The notes under the pieces were generated by a model. The model saw only the letters and a list, made by a program, of their open reading frames with translations. It was not told the DNA's origin and did not search any database. Source: Hyalella azteca (Eukaryota > Arthropoda > Malacostraca > Amphipoda > Hyalellidae). From it: a stretch of DNA of 64,000 bases. The translations under genes and the position numbers were made by a program. Positions 1 to 10,609 of the stretch are shown here, piece after piece (the first letter of the stretch is position 1; the number at the start of each line of letters is the position of its first letter). The stretch spans positions 62,001 through 126,000 of the forward strand of contig NW_025940677.1 of assembly GCF_000764305.2 (NCBI RefSeq), written 5' to 3'.

Positions 1-44
1 CCTGTCTAATGACAGGGCCTAACCGGAGGTTAAGTCCGGTTAGG
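1..44. repeat. Two adjacent short hairpins
   Basis: Two perfect inverted repeats sit side by side: a 6-bp stem (cctgtc/gacagg, 4-base loop) at 1-16 and a 10-bp stem (cctaaccgga/tccggttagg) at 18-27 and 35-44. They may be the cut end of a mobile element that continues outside the window. Function unknown. Confidence 0.5.
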
Positions 45-619
45 ATTTTTTAGGTGGAGGGTCGAGGCAAGTGAGGAGGTAGGGCGGACATACTAGGGCT
101 TCATGTCTATAAGGACGGGACGGGCTTAAGCAGTGATTGTGTCCAGAACGTTCTATGACATTGGGTGTTCTTTTTCTAAAGCCGTGAATGGGGCTTGGCT
201 GCAAGGAATAGAGTATGTTATAATATCGAGGAAAAGGCCACGGCCGTTTTCTTAGCGGGGTGCTTCTCTAGATCTCGCTGGTTCAATTCCACGAAAGAAA
301 ATTGTATATTCCTGCACATCATCACACAGGCTATTTCCAGTGCTCACATAGACGTTATCTTAGGCTTCATCTTCATCGGACGAAACGTTAGGATCGCCTT
401 TAAATCCACCAGAGCAGCTGCATACAAAGTGTTCCTTCACCCCATACTGGGTGGACCCTATACTGGGGTCCACCCATGCAGCAGCCTCTAGGATCCTCAT
501 CCTGCAGAAGATAGTGCATCTCTTGAAAAATTGCAACGTATATGGAGCAGCACGGTGGGTCTCGCATCGTTTCCGTAAGGCATCCAGTGTAGAGAACTTG
601 CTTCGTGACCGGGATGACT
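45..619. other. No supported gene
   Basis: Short open frames occur here but none has a recognisable domain or clear splice signals. The stretch 451-619 reads as an open frame on the plus strand and could be part of a decayed element interrupted by the inverted-repeat element that follows. No upstream exon of the calcium channel gene could be recognised. Confidence 0.4.
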
Positions 620-876
620 CATGGTTGAACTAGTATTATAAGGTTGACCCATCAGAAGCCCATTTTTGCGGTTGTAGTTAGTTGTTCGCATGTGACGTCA
701 CTGATCTCAGTGACGTCACGGGCATTAACCAATCACCTAAATGCGATCAAACCAGTCAGCCAATCAGGCATGGGAATGACGGGTTTGTTTACGTTTCTTG
801 ATCTACGTGACGTAACAGGAAAGCTGAACTGAAAGACGTAACTTATCGTGGGTCAACCTTATATAGTTCAACCATG
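620..876. mobile_element. MITE-like element with terminal inverted repeats
   Basis: The left end (620-651, catggttgaac ... ttataaggttgaccca) is the near-perfect reverse complement of the right end (849-876, tgggtcaacctta ... gttcaaccatg); the left copy carries a few extra bases. The element is about 257 bp with no coding capacity. Its centre holds a 28-bp palindrome with two TGACGTCA motifs. Superfamily cannot be assigned because target-site duplications are not clear. Confidence 0.75.
692..719. promoter_or_regulatory. 28-bp palindrome with two CRE-like motifs
   Basis: Two 13-base arms (gtgacgtcactga and its reverse complement) flank a 2-base centre. Each arm contains TGACGTCA, the CREB/ATF consensus. 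It lies inside the MITE-like element, so the element could spread potential CREB/ATF sites. No functional evidence beyond the motif. Confidence 0.5.
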
Positions 877-1742
877 GGGATGGCCAATGTTGCGATACAA
901 GCGAAGGCGATCTAGGCCCCCTTGCTTTACAAGGTACACAACAACTTTGTCAACATCATCCACCTCCACGCCATCAACTGCTCCATTCAGAATAAAAAAA
1001 ATTCTGAAAATTTATATAGAATACAATAATAACTTTAAAAAGTGTAGCGGATTCACACGCATCCACATCTTTTTAAATCGGATGGCCCTCAAATTTCAAT
1101 AAACCGCCGCTACAATTTGCCCCAGCTTCCATGATATGCATTCTAAATTTTAATTCATTCGTAATATATTTCATTTGAATGATTTTCGTTAAACCTTGTG
1201 TCAAAAAATTTTCAGAGAGTTGAAAATCTTATTAATAATAAATAATTTTCCGAATGTTAACTAGCATGCGGTGCTGGTCAATAACATCAAAAACGGTTAT
1301 TTCTTCATGAATTAATAAGCTATTCCTGCCTGAATTTTGTTCATCCCTCATTCATTAATACAGTTGTGCACGGTGCGCATCAGCGTACGTCGGAATGACG
1401 TCGTATAATTTCTACAAAGTGGTTTTCGAATACCAGAGCCAACTTTGGTTCCTCGGATTGATAGATTTTGGAATCGCTGTATATTTTTTAACTGAAACCT
1501 TGCGCAGTTCTTATGCACCTCCAAATGTTAATCGATCGGTTTTAATCCCTTTTATTCTGCTATAGTTTTTGTGTAAATTTGGCATTCACTTCGATTGTAC
1601 TTGGTTCCATTCATTAGAAAATTTTGTTGAACTGATAATGGTCACCGAAATATCTCCGATGCAGATATGGTGAATTTGCTTGCCATTTTCTCTGCATTCA
1701 AATTCTTACTTGAGATAATAATGTTTTCCTGATGCTACGCAG
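877..1742. other. AT-rich non-coding stretch, probably intron
   Basis: No exon recognised. The part near 1610-1715 (ending in aatttgcttg and ttttctctgcattcaaattctt) resembles tails seen near 34225-34310 and 53145-53240, so it is probably an interspersed repeat. The stretch ends at the acceptor of the first recognisable alpha2/delta exon. Confidence 0.5.
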
Positions 1743-4700
1743 CCACGGTTGCAGCTGCCACGCCACAATCAACTGCTACATCAGATGCACCCGGTCCATC
1801 TGGTGCCTCTGGTCCAGCTGGTGCACCTGGCCCAGCTGATGCATCTGGTGCACCAAATGCATCTGGTCCAGCTGAAGCACCTGGTCCAGCTGCCGCCCAG
1901 CTGCCAGGTCTAGTCTGGGCCAGCCGGTACACTGAGCCGCTGGTGCGGTTGTGGAGCAATGACGCGGCCTCCACCGCGGTTGACCTGCGGGTTATCTTCA
2001 CCCGCTTCGGCTTGACCCGCTACGTCGCTACTGGGTAAAGTAACCGCATTTCCCTGCACCGCAACCACATTTCACTTCACCATCTCACTTCATTCATCTG
2101 TTGATGAATTTATTCCGGTCATTTTCGCGCCAATTCCTTCATTTTCGTCATGGAAAAAAGAAGCAATAATTCAGCATTAAAATATTCCAGTTAATATCTG
2201 ACCTGCATCTTCATTCCCCGCCTCCATTATCATTACTCTCCATTTTCCCCCCCTCCCTCATCATCCCCCGTCCCCCCCAGGAGTGGGGGGCAGTTCCCCA
2301 CGTGGCTGGAGTCGTGGCTAGACCCCCGGCACAACCCCAGCCTCAAACGCGCCGAGTTCGGGGAGGAGTTGAGCGTCTTCCCCACACCGGGGGGCGCCCT
2401 CGTCACGCTCCCCATCACGCACAAGGGGCTCGTCACCGCCAGTGGGTAGTGGGGAGAGGGAGGTGGGGAAGGGTGGGGAAGGATGGGTGAGTGAATGGGG
2501 GAAATTTGGGTGGGTGATGGGGGTGGGGATAGGGAAAGGTGGGAGGTGAGTGATGGGGAGAGAGCATGGGGAAGGGTGGGTGGGTGATGGGAAATGAGGA
2601 TGGGGGCGACGTGGGCACGTGCTACGGGCTGCCTCACGTACCTAACTAAGCACGCGTACATCTCGTGCCCTAACTACGTTCCTCATACCTCACGTGCAGC
2701 TGTCGGGATGCACGTGACACGTGCAGCGCTACGTGCGGCGGTCGCGTCACACCTCACACGTGACCGGGCCCCACGTGACCGTGCCCCACGTGATGACGCC
2801 ATACCGCACGTAGCTTCCCTCCTCATCGACGATGGCGGCTTCGTCATCACGTCGCAGATCAAGCAGGTACGTGGGCACGAGGTTCTGGGGTACGTGAGCA
2901 CGAGGTTCTGGGGTACGTGGGCACGAGGTTCTGGGGCACGTGAGCACGAGGTTCTGGGGTACGTGGGCACGAGGTTCTGGGGTACTTGGGCAAGAGATTC
3001 TGGGGTACGTGGGCAAGAGGTTCTGGGGTACGTGGACACGAGGTTCTGGGGTACGTGGGCAAGAGGTTCTGGGGTTCGTCGGCACGAGGTTCTGGGGTAC
3101 GTGGGCACGAGGTTCTTGGGCACGTGGGCACGAGGTTCTGGGGTACGTGGGCGCGAGGTTCTAGGGCACGTGGGCACGAGGTTCTGGGGTACGTGTAAGG
3201 CGGTCATAAGGCTAGGCCTACATATCAAATATCTTGCAAAGCGCATAAATCATAATTAAATTATCCTGCTTAGGTTGATAGGATTAAGGCAAGGAAATTC
3301 ATTCAGAATAATGCATTTAGTGAATATCCTACCCAAACTTAGAGTGAAAATCCAACCCCAATATACGCACGCACTCATCGTGAGTGACAAGCGCTCGATG
3401 TGTCGCGCAGTTTCCAGAAAAATCGAAATTTTGTAAATTGATATGAAATCTGGAAATTAAATCAGGGCAAGCGGAGGTTGTAGAGTGGAGTATGGATATT
3501 TGAATTTGATGAAAAAAAAAAGAGGTAAAATAGGACCCAACGTAATGTGCAGACCACGGCCCCCCTCGGTGTAAGGAATAGGAGTCCTACACGCGGTTAA
3601 CTGGTCCTTATCTGAGCCCGAGACGCCCGCTTCACTCAGACCAATAAGTGACTTTTGTCCTAATATTGTCGCTTTTCGGTTTCGTGTCGGTTATCCAGAA
3701 CCACTTGGACCCAGAAGAAAGACGTACTGTATCAGTACTACGTGGAGCACCTTTTGGACAATATTACCCCGTTCAGTACTCTGAGTGTCCACATAGGTTG
3801 GTCCCAGTCACTCTTGTCTTGTCTCCGTTCATTCAGAAAAATAAGGGAGACCTTGTCCGCACTTTTATGCACTTTTTGTCATTGCATGTGTGGGTCACCC
3901 TGGCCCAGTTTGGACCGGCATACAGGCGTGTTACACCCAAAGCCCCTGGCACGTTGGGGTTATGGAACCCAAAGCCCCTGGCACGTTGGGGTTATGGAAC
4001 CCAAAGCCCCTGGCACGTTGGGTTTCTGGAACCCAAAGCCCCTGGCACGTTGGGGTTCTGGAACCCAAAGCCCCTGGCACGTTGGGGTTCTGGAACCCAA
4101 AGCCCCTGGCACGTTGGGGTTATGGAACCCAAAGCCCCTGGCACGTTGGGTTTCTGGAACCCAAAGCCCCTGGCACGTTGGGGTTATGGAACCCAAAGCA
4201 ACCGTCACGTTGGGGTTCTGGAACCCAAAGCCCCTGGCACTTTGGGGTTCTGGAACCCAAAGCCCCTGGCGCGTTGGGGTTATGGAACCCAAAGCAACCG
4301 GCACGTTGGGGTTCTGGAATCCAAAGCCTCTGGCGCGTTGATGTTATGGAACCCAAAGCAACCGGCACGTTGGGGTTCTGGAACCCAAAGCCCCCGGCAC
4401 TGGCACGTTGGGGTTCAAGAGAACGCGTGGAGTCGCCAGTGTTCGCGTTTATCCTGGTTGAAGAATAATGGGGCATGGACAGACTGATAAATTAAATAAG
4501 CTTATAGGTAGTAATTACCAGGAACCTAACAATTTCAAGATAAACGAATTACATATGGCGTCAAAATTTATCAGTATTCAATCTGAATCAAGTTTTAACT
4601 TATATATTTAAGCTCATCTGAAGAAGTTGTCCACACGACATCGAGGAATTTATAAAGGGAATTTGTTGATCGAACATCAATATGACAATACTATCGTGAC

Positions 4701-7700
4701 ACTCAATAAATAAATTGTACCTATAACTAAGTTAAATATACTTACATAATTTCGTAATAGATGAGTTTTGAGAGTTGACAAAGTGGCGTGAGCGACACGG
4801 ACGCCTCAAGCTCACATTTTTTTAATTAGTTAAAGCAAATCGGCAAAAGCCATCATTAATAAATAATTTTTTATGTTCGTTATCCTTCAAGAAGTGTATA
4901 AGTTAATGGATTTTATAGTAACTCAATATCTAATGGTTTTACCTGAAGCATAACACGTGATCAGCATGTGGACATATTGCTCCACAATCGGCCTAATGTA
5001 CAGAGAGAGATAGGCCTATACGGCCTCCCTCTGTATATATACAGTGTTGCTGCTGCCCACATCTGGGTAGTGCTGCTGCCCACATCTGGGTAGTGCTGCT
5101 GCCCACATCTGGGTAGTGCTGCTGCCCACATCTGGGTTGTGCTGCCCACATCTGGGTAGTGCTGCCCACATCTGGGTAGTGCTGCTCACGTCATGGTGAT
5201 CTTAGCGTCACTTATGTCACTAGTAGTGCCACTAGTTACGCCTGGTCACTAGCATGGACCATGTCACTAGTGGCACTAGTTACCCCTGGTGTGCAGTTGG
5301 CCCCCGGGCAGTTCCTGGGGGCGGGGGCGGGGGGGCGCGTCCTCCTCGACCGTCTCGTCATGAGCAACGTCTACACGCACATCACCTACGTCGACTACCA
5401 GGTGATGTGTGGTGATGTGTGATGATGTGTGGTGATGTGTGGTGTGTGGTGATGTGTGGTGTGTGTTGATGTGTGGTGATTTGTGGTGTGTGGTGATGTG
5501 TGATGTGTGGTGATTTGTTGTGGTGACGTGTGGTGATGTGTGGTGTGTGGTGATGTGTGATGTGTGGTGATGTGTGGTGTGTGGTGATGTGTGGTGACGT
5601 GTGGGAATGTGTGGTGATGTGTGATGTGTGGTGATGTGTGATGTGATGTGATGTGTGATATGATGTGTGTGGTGATGTGTGATGCGTGGTGATGTGTGAT
5701 GTGTGGTGTGTGGTGATGTGTAGTGTGTGGTGATGTGTGATGTGTGGTGATGTGTAGTGTGTGGTGATGTGTGATGTGTGGTGCGTGGTGATGTGTGGTG
5801 ATGTGTGGTGCGTGGTGATGTGTGGTGATGTGTGATGTGTGGTGATGTGTAGTGTGTGGTGATGTGTGATGCGTGGTGATGTGTGATGTGTGGTGCGTGG
5901 TGATGTGTGATGTGTGGTGCGTGGTGATGTGTGGTGATGTGTGATGCGTGGTGATGTGTGATGTGTGACCTTATGATGAGTTCAGGACGTCGTAGTCCCC
6001 GGTCACGCTGATTGGCCGTGTTCGACGTCCTCCGTCTCCGAGTCGTCGTCGGATGTGACGTTGGACGTGTTCCGTCTATTAGCCCTCATTTGGGCCACCT
6101 GATGCAAGATGGTGATGTTTGGTAACGTGTGGTGATGTGTCATGACGTATGGTGAAAAATTTTAACTTCCAATATTATTTTATATAAAAAATATCCTTAT
6201 AAATAATTGTATAAGGTTTAATCTAAATTTACCAAGAATTTAATTTGTGTATCGCATTTCTGTTGCTCTCTTTCTCATGCTAATGAATGATTTTAGGCTT
6301 CACAGTTAATTACTTCGTTGCTATCATTACAATTATCATCCCCCCCAGGCGGTGTGTGGACCCCCTCCTCCCCCGCCCCCCGTGGTGGTGAGTGCAGGAG
6401 GGGGCCTGCGCCCGCCCCTCCCCACCCCCTCCATAGGCCTCCTCCTCTCCAGCACCTCCGACCTGCTGGCCTACCTCAGCCACGCCTACTACAGCCTGCT
6501 CGCGTGAGCCTACACTTGCACCTATACGTGCACTTACACGTGCCTACGTGATTTACATGTGTCTATGAGCATCTACAAGATGTGTGGGTGATGTGGTGTG
6601 AGGTGATGTGGTGTGAGGGTGATGTGGTGTGAGGTGATGTGGTGTGAGGGTAATGTGGTGTGAGGGTGATGTGGTGTGAGGTGATGTGGTGTGAGGTGGT
6701 GTGGTGTAAGTGTGATGTAGGATTGGGTGATGTGGTGTGAGGTGATGTGGTGTGAGGGTGATGTGGTGTGAGAGTGATGTGGTGTGAGGTGATGTGGTGT
6801 AACTGTGATGTAGGATTGGGTGGTGTGGTGTGAGGGTGATGTGGTGTCAGGGTGATGTGGTGTGAGGTGATGTGGTGTAAGGTTGATGTAGGATTGGGTG
6901 GTGTGGTGTGTGGGTGATGTGGCGTGAGGGTGACGTGGTGTGAGGGTGATGTGGTGTAAGAGTGATATGGCGTGAGGGTGATATGGTGTAAGATTGATGT
7001 GGTGCACATGTAAACACCACATCACCGTGCGCGTTCACGCCAACCTCTCATTTCTTCCTTGATTTCCCCCATCAGGCTGTTGCTGGGGGTGTGGGCTCCC
7101 GTAGCCTCCCCCCTCACGGAGTTCGGCTTCACTCCCTACACTTCGGGGAACCGCAAGCTTTGCGCCCTGCAGCGCGTCCTCTACACTTGGGGCAGCAACA
7201 CGACCGCCATCGTGCACGACAACTGCAGCAACGACCGCGGCGAGGTAACCACGCCCCTTGTGCCACACGCGTCTGCCAGAAGCGCGACACTTGCCAGTGA
7301 TGCACCTGCCAGACGCACGACACTTGCCAGTGATGCGTCTGCCAGAAGCGCGATACTTGCCAGTGATGCGCCTGCCAGACGCACGACATTTGCCAGTGAT
7401 GCATCTGCCAGACGCACGACACTTGTCAGTGATGCACCTGCCAGACGCACGACACTTGCCAGTGATGCACCTGCCAGACGCACGACACTTGCCAGTGATG
7501 CGTCTGCCAGACATGCGACACTTGCCTTCACGCGCCTGCCAGACGCACGACACTATCACACGCCTGCCAGACGCGCGACACTTGCTAGTGATCGCCTGCC
7601 AGACGCACGACACTTGCCAGTGATGCGCCTGCCAGACGCACGACACTTGCCTTCAAACGCGCGACACTTGCTAGTGATCGCCTGCCAGACGCACGAAGCT

Positions 7701-9605
7701 TGCCAGTGATGCGCCTGCCAGACGCACGACACTTGCTAGTGATCGCCTGCCAGACGCACGAAACTTGCCAGTGATGCGCCTGCCAGACGCACGACACTTG
7801 CCTTCACGCGCCTGCCAGACGCACGGCACTTGCCAGTGATGCGCCTGCCAGACGCACGATAATTGCCAGTGATGCGTCTGCCAGAAGCGCGACACTTGCC
7901 TTTACGCGCCTGCCAGACGCACGACACTTGCCAGCGATGTGCCTGCCAGACGCACGACACTTGCCAGTGATGCACCTGCCAGACGCGCGACACTTGCCAG
8001 TGATGCGCCTGCCAGACGCGTAACGTATTCTGGTGCCGACACTTTTCAGAAACACGTACACTCTTGAACAATTACAACTTTCATATATCTACCGCCACTA
8101 CTTACCGTGCTCCTGGCCTCGTGTATAGGCACTACTGGCCACGGTAGGACACAGAAACCCTTAATACTAGGCAAGCATGACTATAATTAATTGCTTTTAG
8201 AATTCAAAAGTTATACTGGCCGCCACTATTGAACAAACATCTTTACTGACACTCTTCAGTGACTCTTATACTATAACTGATACGGTATTATATTTTTCTG
8301 AGCTCATCGTTTGTTACTTAACGCATACTTTTGTACTTCACTCACAAGTTAGTTGTTTTCTCCCACGATTTCAATAACGAAATGATTGAAAAACTATAGA
8401 ATTGGTGATGAAGTGTGATGATGACCACCACATATGTTGCAGATCCTCGCTAGCCGCATTGCCGAGAGCAACATGTTGCTGGTGCAACTCAGCGGCTGTA
8501 TTGTGGAGCGTTCCCTCGCCACACACGCCACACACGGTATGTGTAATGTGTAGTCTCCCTCGCCACACACGGTATGTGTAATGTGTAGTCTCCCTCGCCA
8601 CACACGGTATGTGTAATGTGTAGTCTCCCTCGCCACACACGGTATGTGNTCTAGATGTGTATAAGAGACGTGTGTAGTCTCCCTCGCCACACACGGGATG
8701 TGTAGTGTGTAGTCTCCCTCGCCACACACGGGATGTATAGTGTGTAGTCTCCCTCGCCACACACGGTATGTATAGTGTGTAGTCTCCCTCGCCACACACG
8801 GTATGTGTAGTGTGTAGTTTCAAAGTATGAACGTTCGCTGTGTATCTCCGTGAGTGGAGCACGCAATATATACTCACACTGTGTGATGTCACGCAATGTA
8901 CACTCATTATCTTATGTCACAAGTATACATGTGTTCATATCTTATGTCACGAGTATCCAGGTATCACTATCCTGTGTCGTGTTTGACAAATCCCTACAAA
9001 GAACGAAATTAATAACTAATAAAATAATAAGTTTGTAACAAAACTTGCATGTAACGCTATCAACTCAATCCTTTATTGAAGGGTTCGACCCCATCTCGAA
9101 CACAACCCTGGTGGACTCGAGCGGTAATTTCGCAGAAGAAGGCGCCCTTCCTTCAGACGACGAGGAGGTGGAGGACGAGGAGGAGAAGGACGAGGAGCTG
9201 ACGTTCAACGCGTCTTTTGAGGCCAACAACGTCATGTACCTCCCGCGCGACGCCGTGGAAGTCAAACGTAGCTGCTGCAAAGTGCGCTACGTCAGGCAGC
9301 GCGGTGCCTCCTGCACCCCCGACGTGAGTGTGGGACTGTGGGTGGGGGTGAGGTGCGCTACGTCAGGCAGCGCGGTGCCTCCTGCACCCCCGACGTGAGT
9401 GGGGGTGGGGGTGAGGTGCGATGTATGGCTGTTAGTAGATAACCGTCTTGTCTTAAGCTGCCTTCTGCATTATCTATTATTTTTATCTTCTCCCCCTCAG
9501 GAGCCGACGCCGACGTGCAACGGCGGGGGACCAGCGGGCAGGGTAACCCACCTAGTGGCTTCACTAGTGACGTTCTTACTAGCTGCCCACCTAGCGCGCT
9601 ACTAG
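1743..9605 (+). CDS. CACNA2D: Voltage-gated calcium channel alpha2/delta subunit, C-terminal exons (5' partial)
   Basis: Auxiliary subunit of high-voltage-activated calcium channels; the extracellular glycoprotein promotes channel trafficking and synaptic placement. Nine exons join in one frame: A 1743-2034, B 2281-2441, C 2700-2866, D 5297-5401, E 6349-6503, F 7076-7244, G 8443-8536, H 9082-9323, I 9501-9605, with GT-AG introns and compatible phases. Diagnostic blocks from family knowledge are LVRLW...VDLRVIFTRFGLTR (A), the family-typical LIDDGGFVI (C), SNVYTHITYVDYQ (D), KLCALQRV and DNCSND (F), and SNMLLVQLSGC (G). Exon H is acidic then Cys-rich. Exon I encodes a Cys followed by a hydrophobic tail (ASLVTFLLAAHLA), consistent with the GPI-signal or membrane tail of the family. 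Exons are GC-rich against an AT-rich background. Upstream exons (signal peptide, VWA, Cache) are not seen. Exact edges of exons B, C and D have alternatives. Confidence 0.88.
1780..1895 (+). repeat. In-frame Ala/Pro/Gly/Ser repeat inside alpha2/delta exon A
   Basis: Just inside the exon A acceptor, imperfect 12- to 18-base units (gcatctggtcca, gcacctggtccagct) encode an Ala-Pro-Gly-Ser run such as SGASGPAGAPGPADASGA. This low-complexity stretch precedes the conserved LVRLW block and has no counterpart I know in vertebrate family members. It looks like an exon-edge minisatellite that stayed in frame. Confidence 0.65.
2442..2600. repeat. G-rich imperfect repeat starting at a splice donor
   Basis: The start of intron B is made of irregular ggtgggga, gggtggg and gtgagtga units directly after the proposed donor GTGGGT. 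Opposite-strand open frames here are proline-rich artefacts. Confidence 0.6.
2867..3197. repeat. 23-bp minisatellite beginning exactly at the exon C donor
   Basis: About 14 copies (by eye) of gtacgtgggcacgaggttct plus ggg. The first base is the first intron base, and nearly every unit restarts with GTACGTG, a donor-like sequence. The long open frames on both strands are repeat artefacts. Confidence 0.85.
3198..3937. other. Intronic spacer of alpha2/delta intron C
   Basis: AT-rich to mixed sequence between two minisatellites, with no gene recognised. An open frame reads through 3648-3937 into the next array without domain or codon support. Confidence 0.5.
3938..4420. repeat. 32-bp minisatellite (cccaaagcccctggcacgtt...)
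   Basis: About 15 tandem copies of a 32-bp unit: cccaaagcccctggcacgtt followed by ggggttatggaa or ggggttctggaa. It sits in intron C. Because 32 is not a multiple of 3, translations repeat every 32 residues in all frames; they are not proteins. Confidence 0.9.
4421..5044. other. AT-rich intronic stretch, nothing recognised
   Basis: Ordinary AT-rich sequence inside intron C between two arrays. No gene, RNA or element recognised. Confidence 0.5.
5045..5185. repeat. About 23-bp tandem repeat (gctgcccacatctgggtag)
   Basis: Six or so copies, the last ones lacking a gct triplet. It lies about 110 bp before the exon D acceptor. Confidence 0.85.
5402..5968. repeat. gtgatgtgtg-type satellite starting at the exon D donor
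   Basis: Exon D ends TAC CAG at 5401 and the repeat gtgatgtgtggtgatgtgtg starts with the first intron base. It runs about 570 bp with variants gtgtggtgatgtg and gtgatgcgtg. Each unit offers another GTGATG donor-like site. Confidence 0.88.
6583..6990. repeat. ggtgatgtggtgtga tandem repeat filling alpha2/delta intron E
   Basis: Irregular 13- to 14-bp units (ggtgatgtggtgtgag) with higher-order units containing taggattgggt. The array begins about 80 bp after the donor at 6504 and ends about 85 bp before the exon F acceptor. The His/Thr/Ser/Pro-rich open frames on the opposite strand are artefacts. Confidence 0.85.
7265..8022. repeat. 33-bp minisatellite in alpha2/delta intron F
   Basis: Roughly 23 copies of a unit containing gcctgccagacgcacgacac then ttgccagtgat, beginning about 20 bp after the donor at 7245. 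The period is a multiple of 3, so long open frames exist on both strands (for example the SCVWQAHHWQV period). These are not taken as genes. Confidence 0.88.
8023..8442. other. Remainder of intron F
   Basis: AT-rich unique sequence ending in the exon G acceptor (catatgttgcag). Nothing else recognised. Confidence 0.5.
8537..8820 (+). repeat. 35-bp repeat that copies the exon G 3' end with its splice donor
   Basis: The unit is gtatgtgtaatgtgtagtct followed by ccctcgccacacacg. Its last 15 bases match the last bases of exon G, so every unit recreates the boundary cacacg|gtatgt. About eight copies are present, later ones with ggatgtgtagtg. The period is not a multiple of 3, so use of a different copy shifts the frame. 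The array is interrupted by the N and adapter remnant at 8649-8669. Confidence 0.85.
8649..8669. other. Nextera mate-pair junction adapter remnant (assembly artefact)
   Basis: After the single N at 8649 comes tctagatgtgtataagagac, which matches the end of the Nextera transposase mosaic end (AGATGTGTATAAGAGACAG) preceded by the tct of the joined junction adapter. It interrupts the 35-bp array. The repeat copy number here is therefore not reliable. Confidence 0.9.
9282..9420 (+). repeat. 71-bp tandem duplication of the exon H end and donor
   Basis: Copy 1 (9282-9352) holds the last 42 bases of exon H (gcgctacgtcaggcagcgcg ... acccccgac) and its donor gtgagt at 9324. Copy 2 starts at 9353 and repeats exon end and donor, with the second GT at 9395. 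Using donor 2 would add 71 bases and shift the frame. Confidence 0.9.
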
Positions 9606-10410
9606 GTGGTGTTTCTATGAAGTCTACTTTCCTTCTAGTACTCGATTGGTAGTCAAGGTTCCCTATATTTTCCTGGTCTTACTAGAGACGATTGTAATAT
9701 TCATTAAACTTAGGATGATTTAAACAGTGGAAAATGTTGTTGCTAGTATCCACTGATATTCCCCTACTCTAGTATCCGTATACATTTTCCTAGTGGACTT
9801 TTTGTGACACCTTGGAATTTTCCTATGCGTCGGCGACTCTTCCTAAAACTCCTACAGGCCCCTTCTAGATTGATCCCTGAAAATTTACTAGAGAAAATCT
9901 AGCACGCCTTTAGTATAATTTCCAGAACCCTATTAGTTTGTACCAAGTACATTGCTAGTGAAATATCTCAGACCTCTCTAGTGCACTATCCGGGACTATG
10001 TAAGTTGGACACCTCACACCTAGTACCTAACTAGTGAAATTTGTAGGACTCTTCCAGTTGACTACCTAGGAATCTTCCAGTAGACTATCTAGGAATTGTA
10101 ATAGATTATCTAGGACAAAATCTAGGCCGCTATTGACGATTCCGTTGCATTCACATAGCGCCACTCGATCCTAGATGTATGACCTAGGAAACTCCTAGCA
10201 TCTCTAGTTGCTTGAGGGGGAATAGCTAGTTTTAGGGTCCACCTGGCAATGTGCCGTCAGAGGATAACTGAGCTTACCTAGTCATACGGCTAGCAGTGCT
10301 GCCTCACTAGTATTTTCCTAGTCATACGGCTAGCAGTGCTGCCTCGCTAGTCACTAGTATTTTCCTAGTTTTGCGGCTTCAGTACTGCCTCACTAGTATT
10401 TTCCTAGTCG
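9545..10410. other. CTAG-rich tract spanning the end of the last exon and the 3' region
   Basis: CTAG occurs roughly three dozen times in about 870 bases by eye (actagt, cctagt, tctagg), where about three would be expected by chance. It starts inside exon I (cacctagtggcttcactagt) and includes a 2.5-copy repeat at 10274-10400 (cctagtcatacggctagcag). Likely a degenerate tandem repeat; it should belong to the 3' UTR of the alpha2/delta gene or just beyond. Confidence 0.7.
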
Positions 10411-10448
10411 TGCATCAACTACACGTCGCGGGGTTGAAAGTACCTTGC

Positions 10449-10605
10449 GTAGGAGAATGTGAGTACCGGGAGGGTACGTGAGTACCGGGAGGGTACGTGA
10501 GTACTGGGAGAGTGTGAGTACCGGGAGGATGTGAGTACCGGGAGGATATGAGTACCGGGAGGGTGTGAGTACCGGGAGGGTGTGAGTACCGGGAGAGTGT
10601 GAGTA
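10449..10605. repeat. 17- to 19-bp repeat (gtgagtaccgggagggt)
   Basis: About nine copies with variable linkers (acgtgagtaccgggaggg, gtgagtaccgggagagt). Intergenic, downstream of the alpha2/delta gene. Confidence 0.85.
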
Positions 10606-10609
10606 CCGT

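Noticed and set aside
1735..2001. Minus-strand open frame rich in Gly, Pro and Ala
   Set aside because: It is the shadow of alpha2/delta exon A, whose plus-strand frame has conserved blocks and splice sites.
2594..3259. A 221-codon open frame across alpha2/delta exon C and the following repeat
   Set aside because: Only 2700-2866 is coding; the rest is the 23-bp minisatellite read through.
3648..4487. A 279-codon open frame with a WNPKPLARWG repeat
   Set aside because: It is a 32-bp repeat open in all frames; the repeat translation and lack of a start context argue against a gene.
6563..7038. Minus-strand His/Thr/Ser/Pro-rich frames, possibly histidine-rich proteins
   Set aside because: All derive from the ggtgatgtggtgtga array within intron E.
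7035..7709. Long open frames on both strands (about 200 codons)
   Set aside because: The 33-bp period keeps frames open; only 7076-7244 is a real exon.
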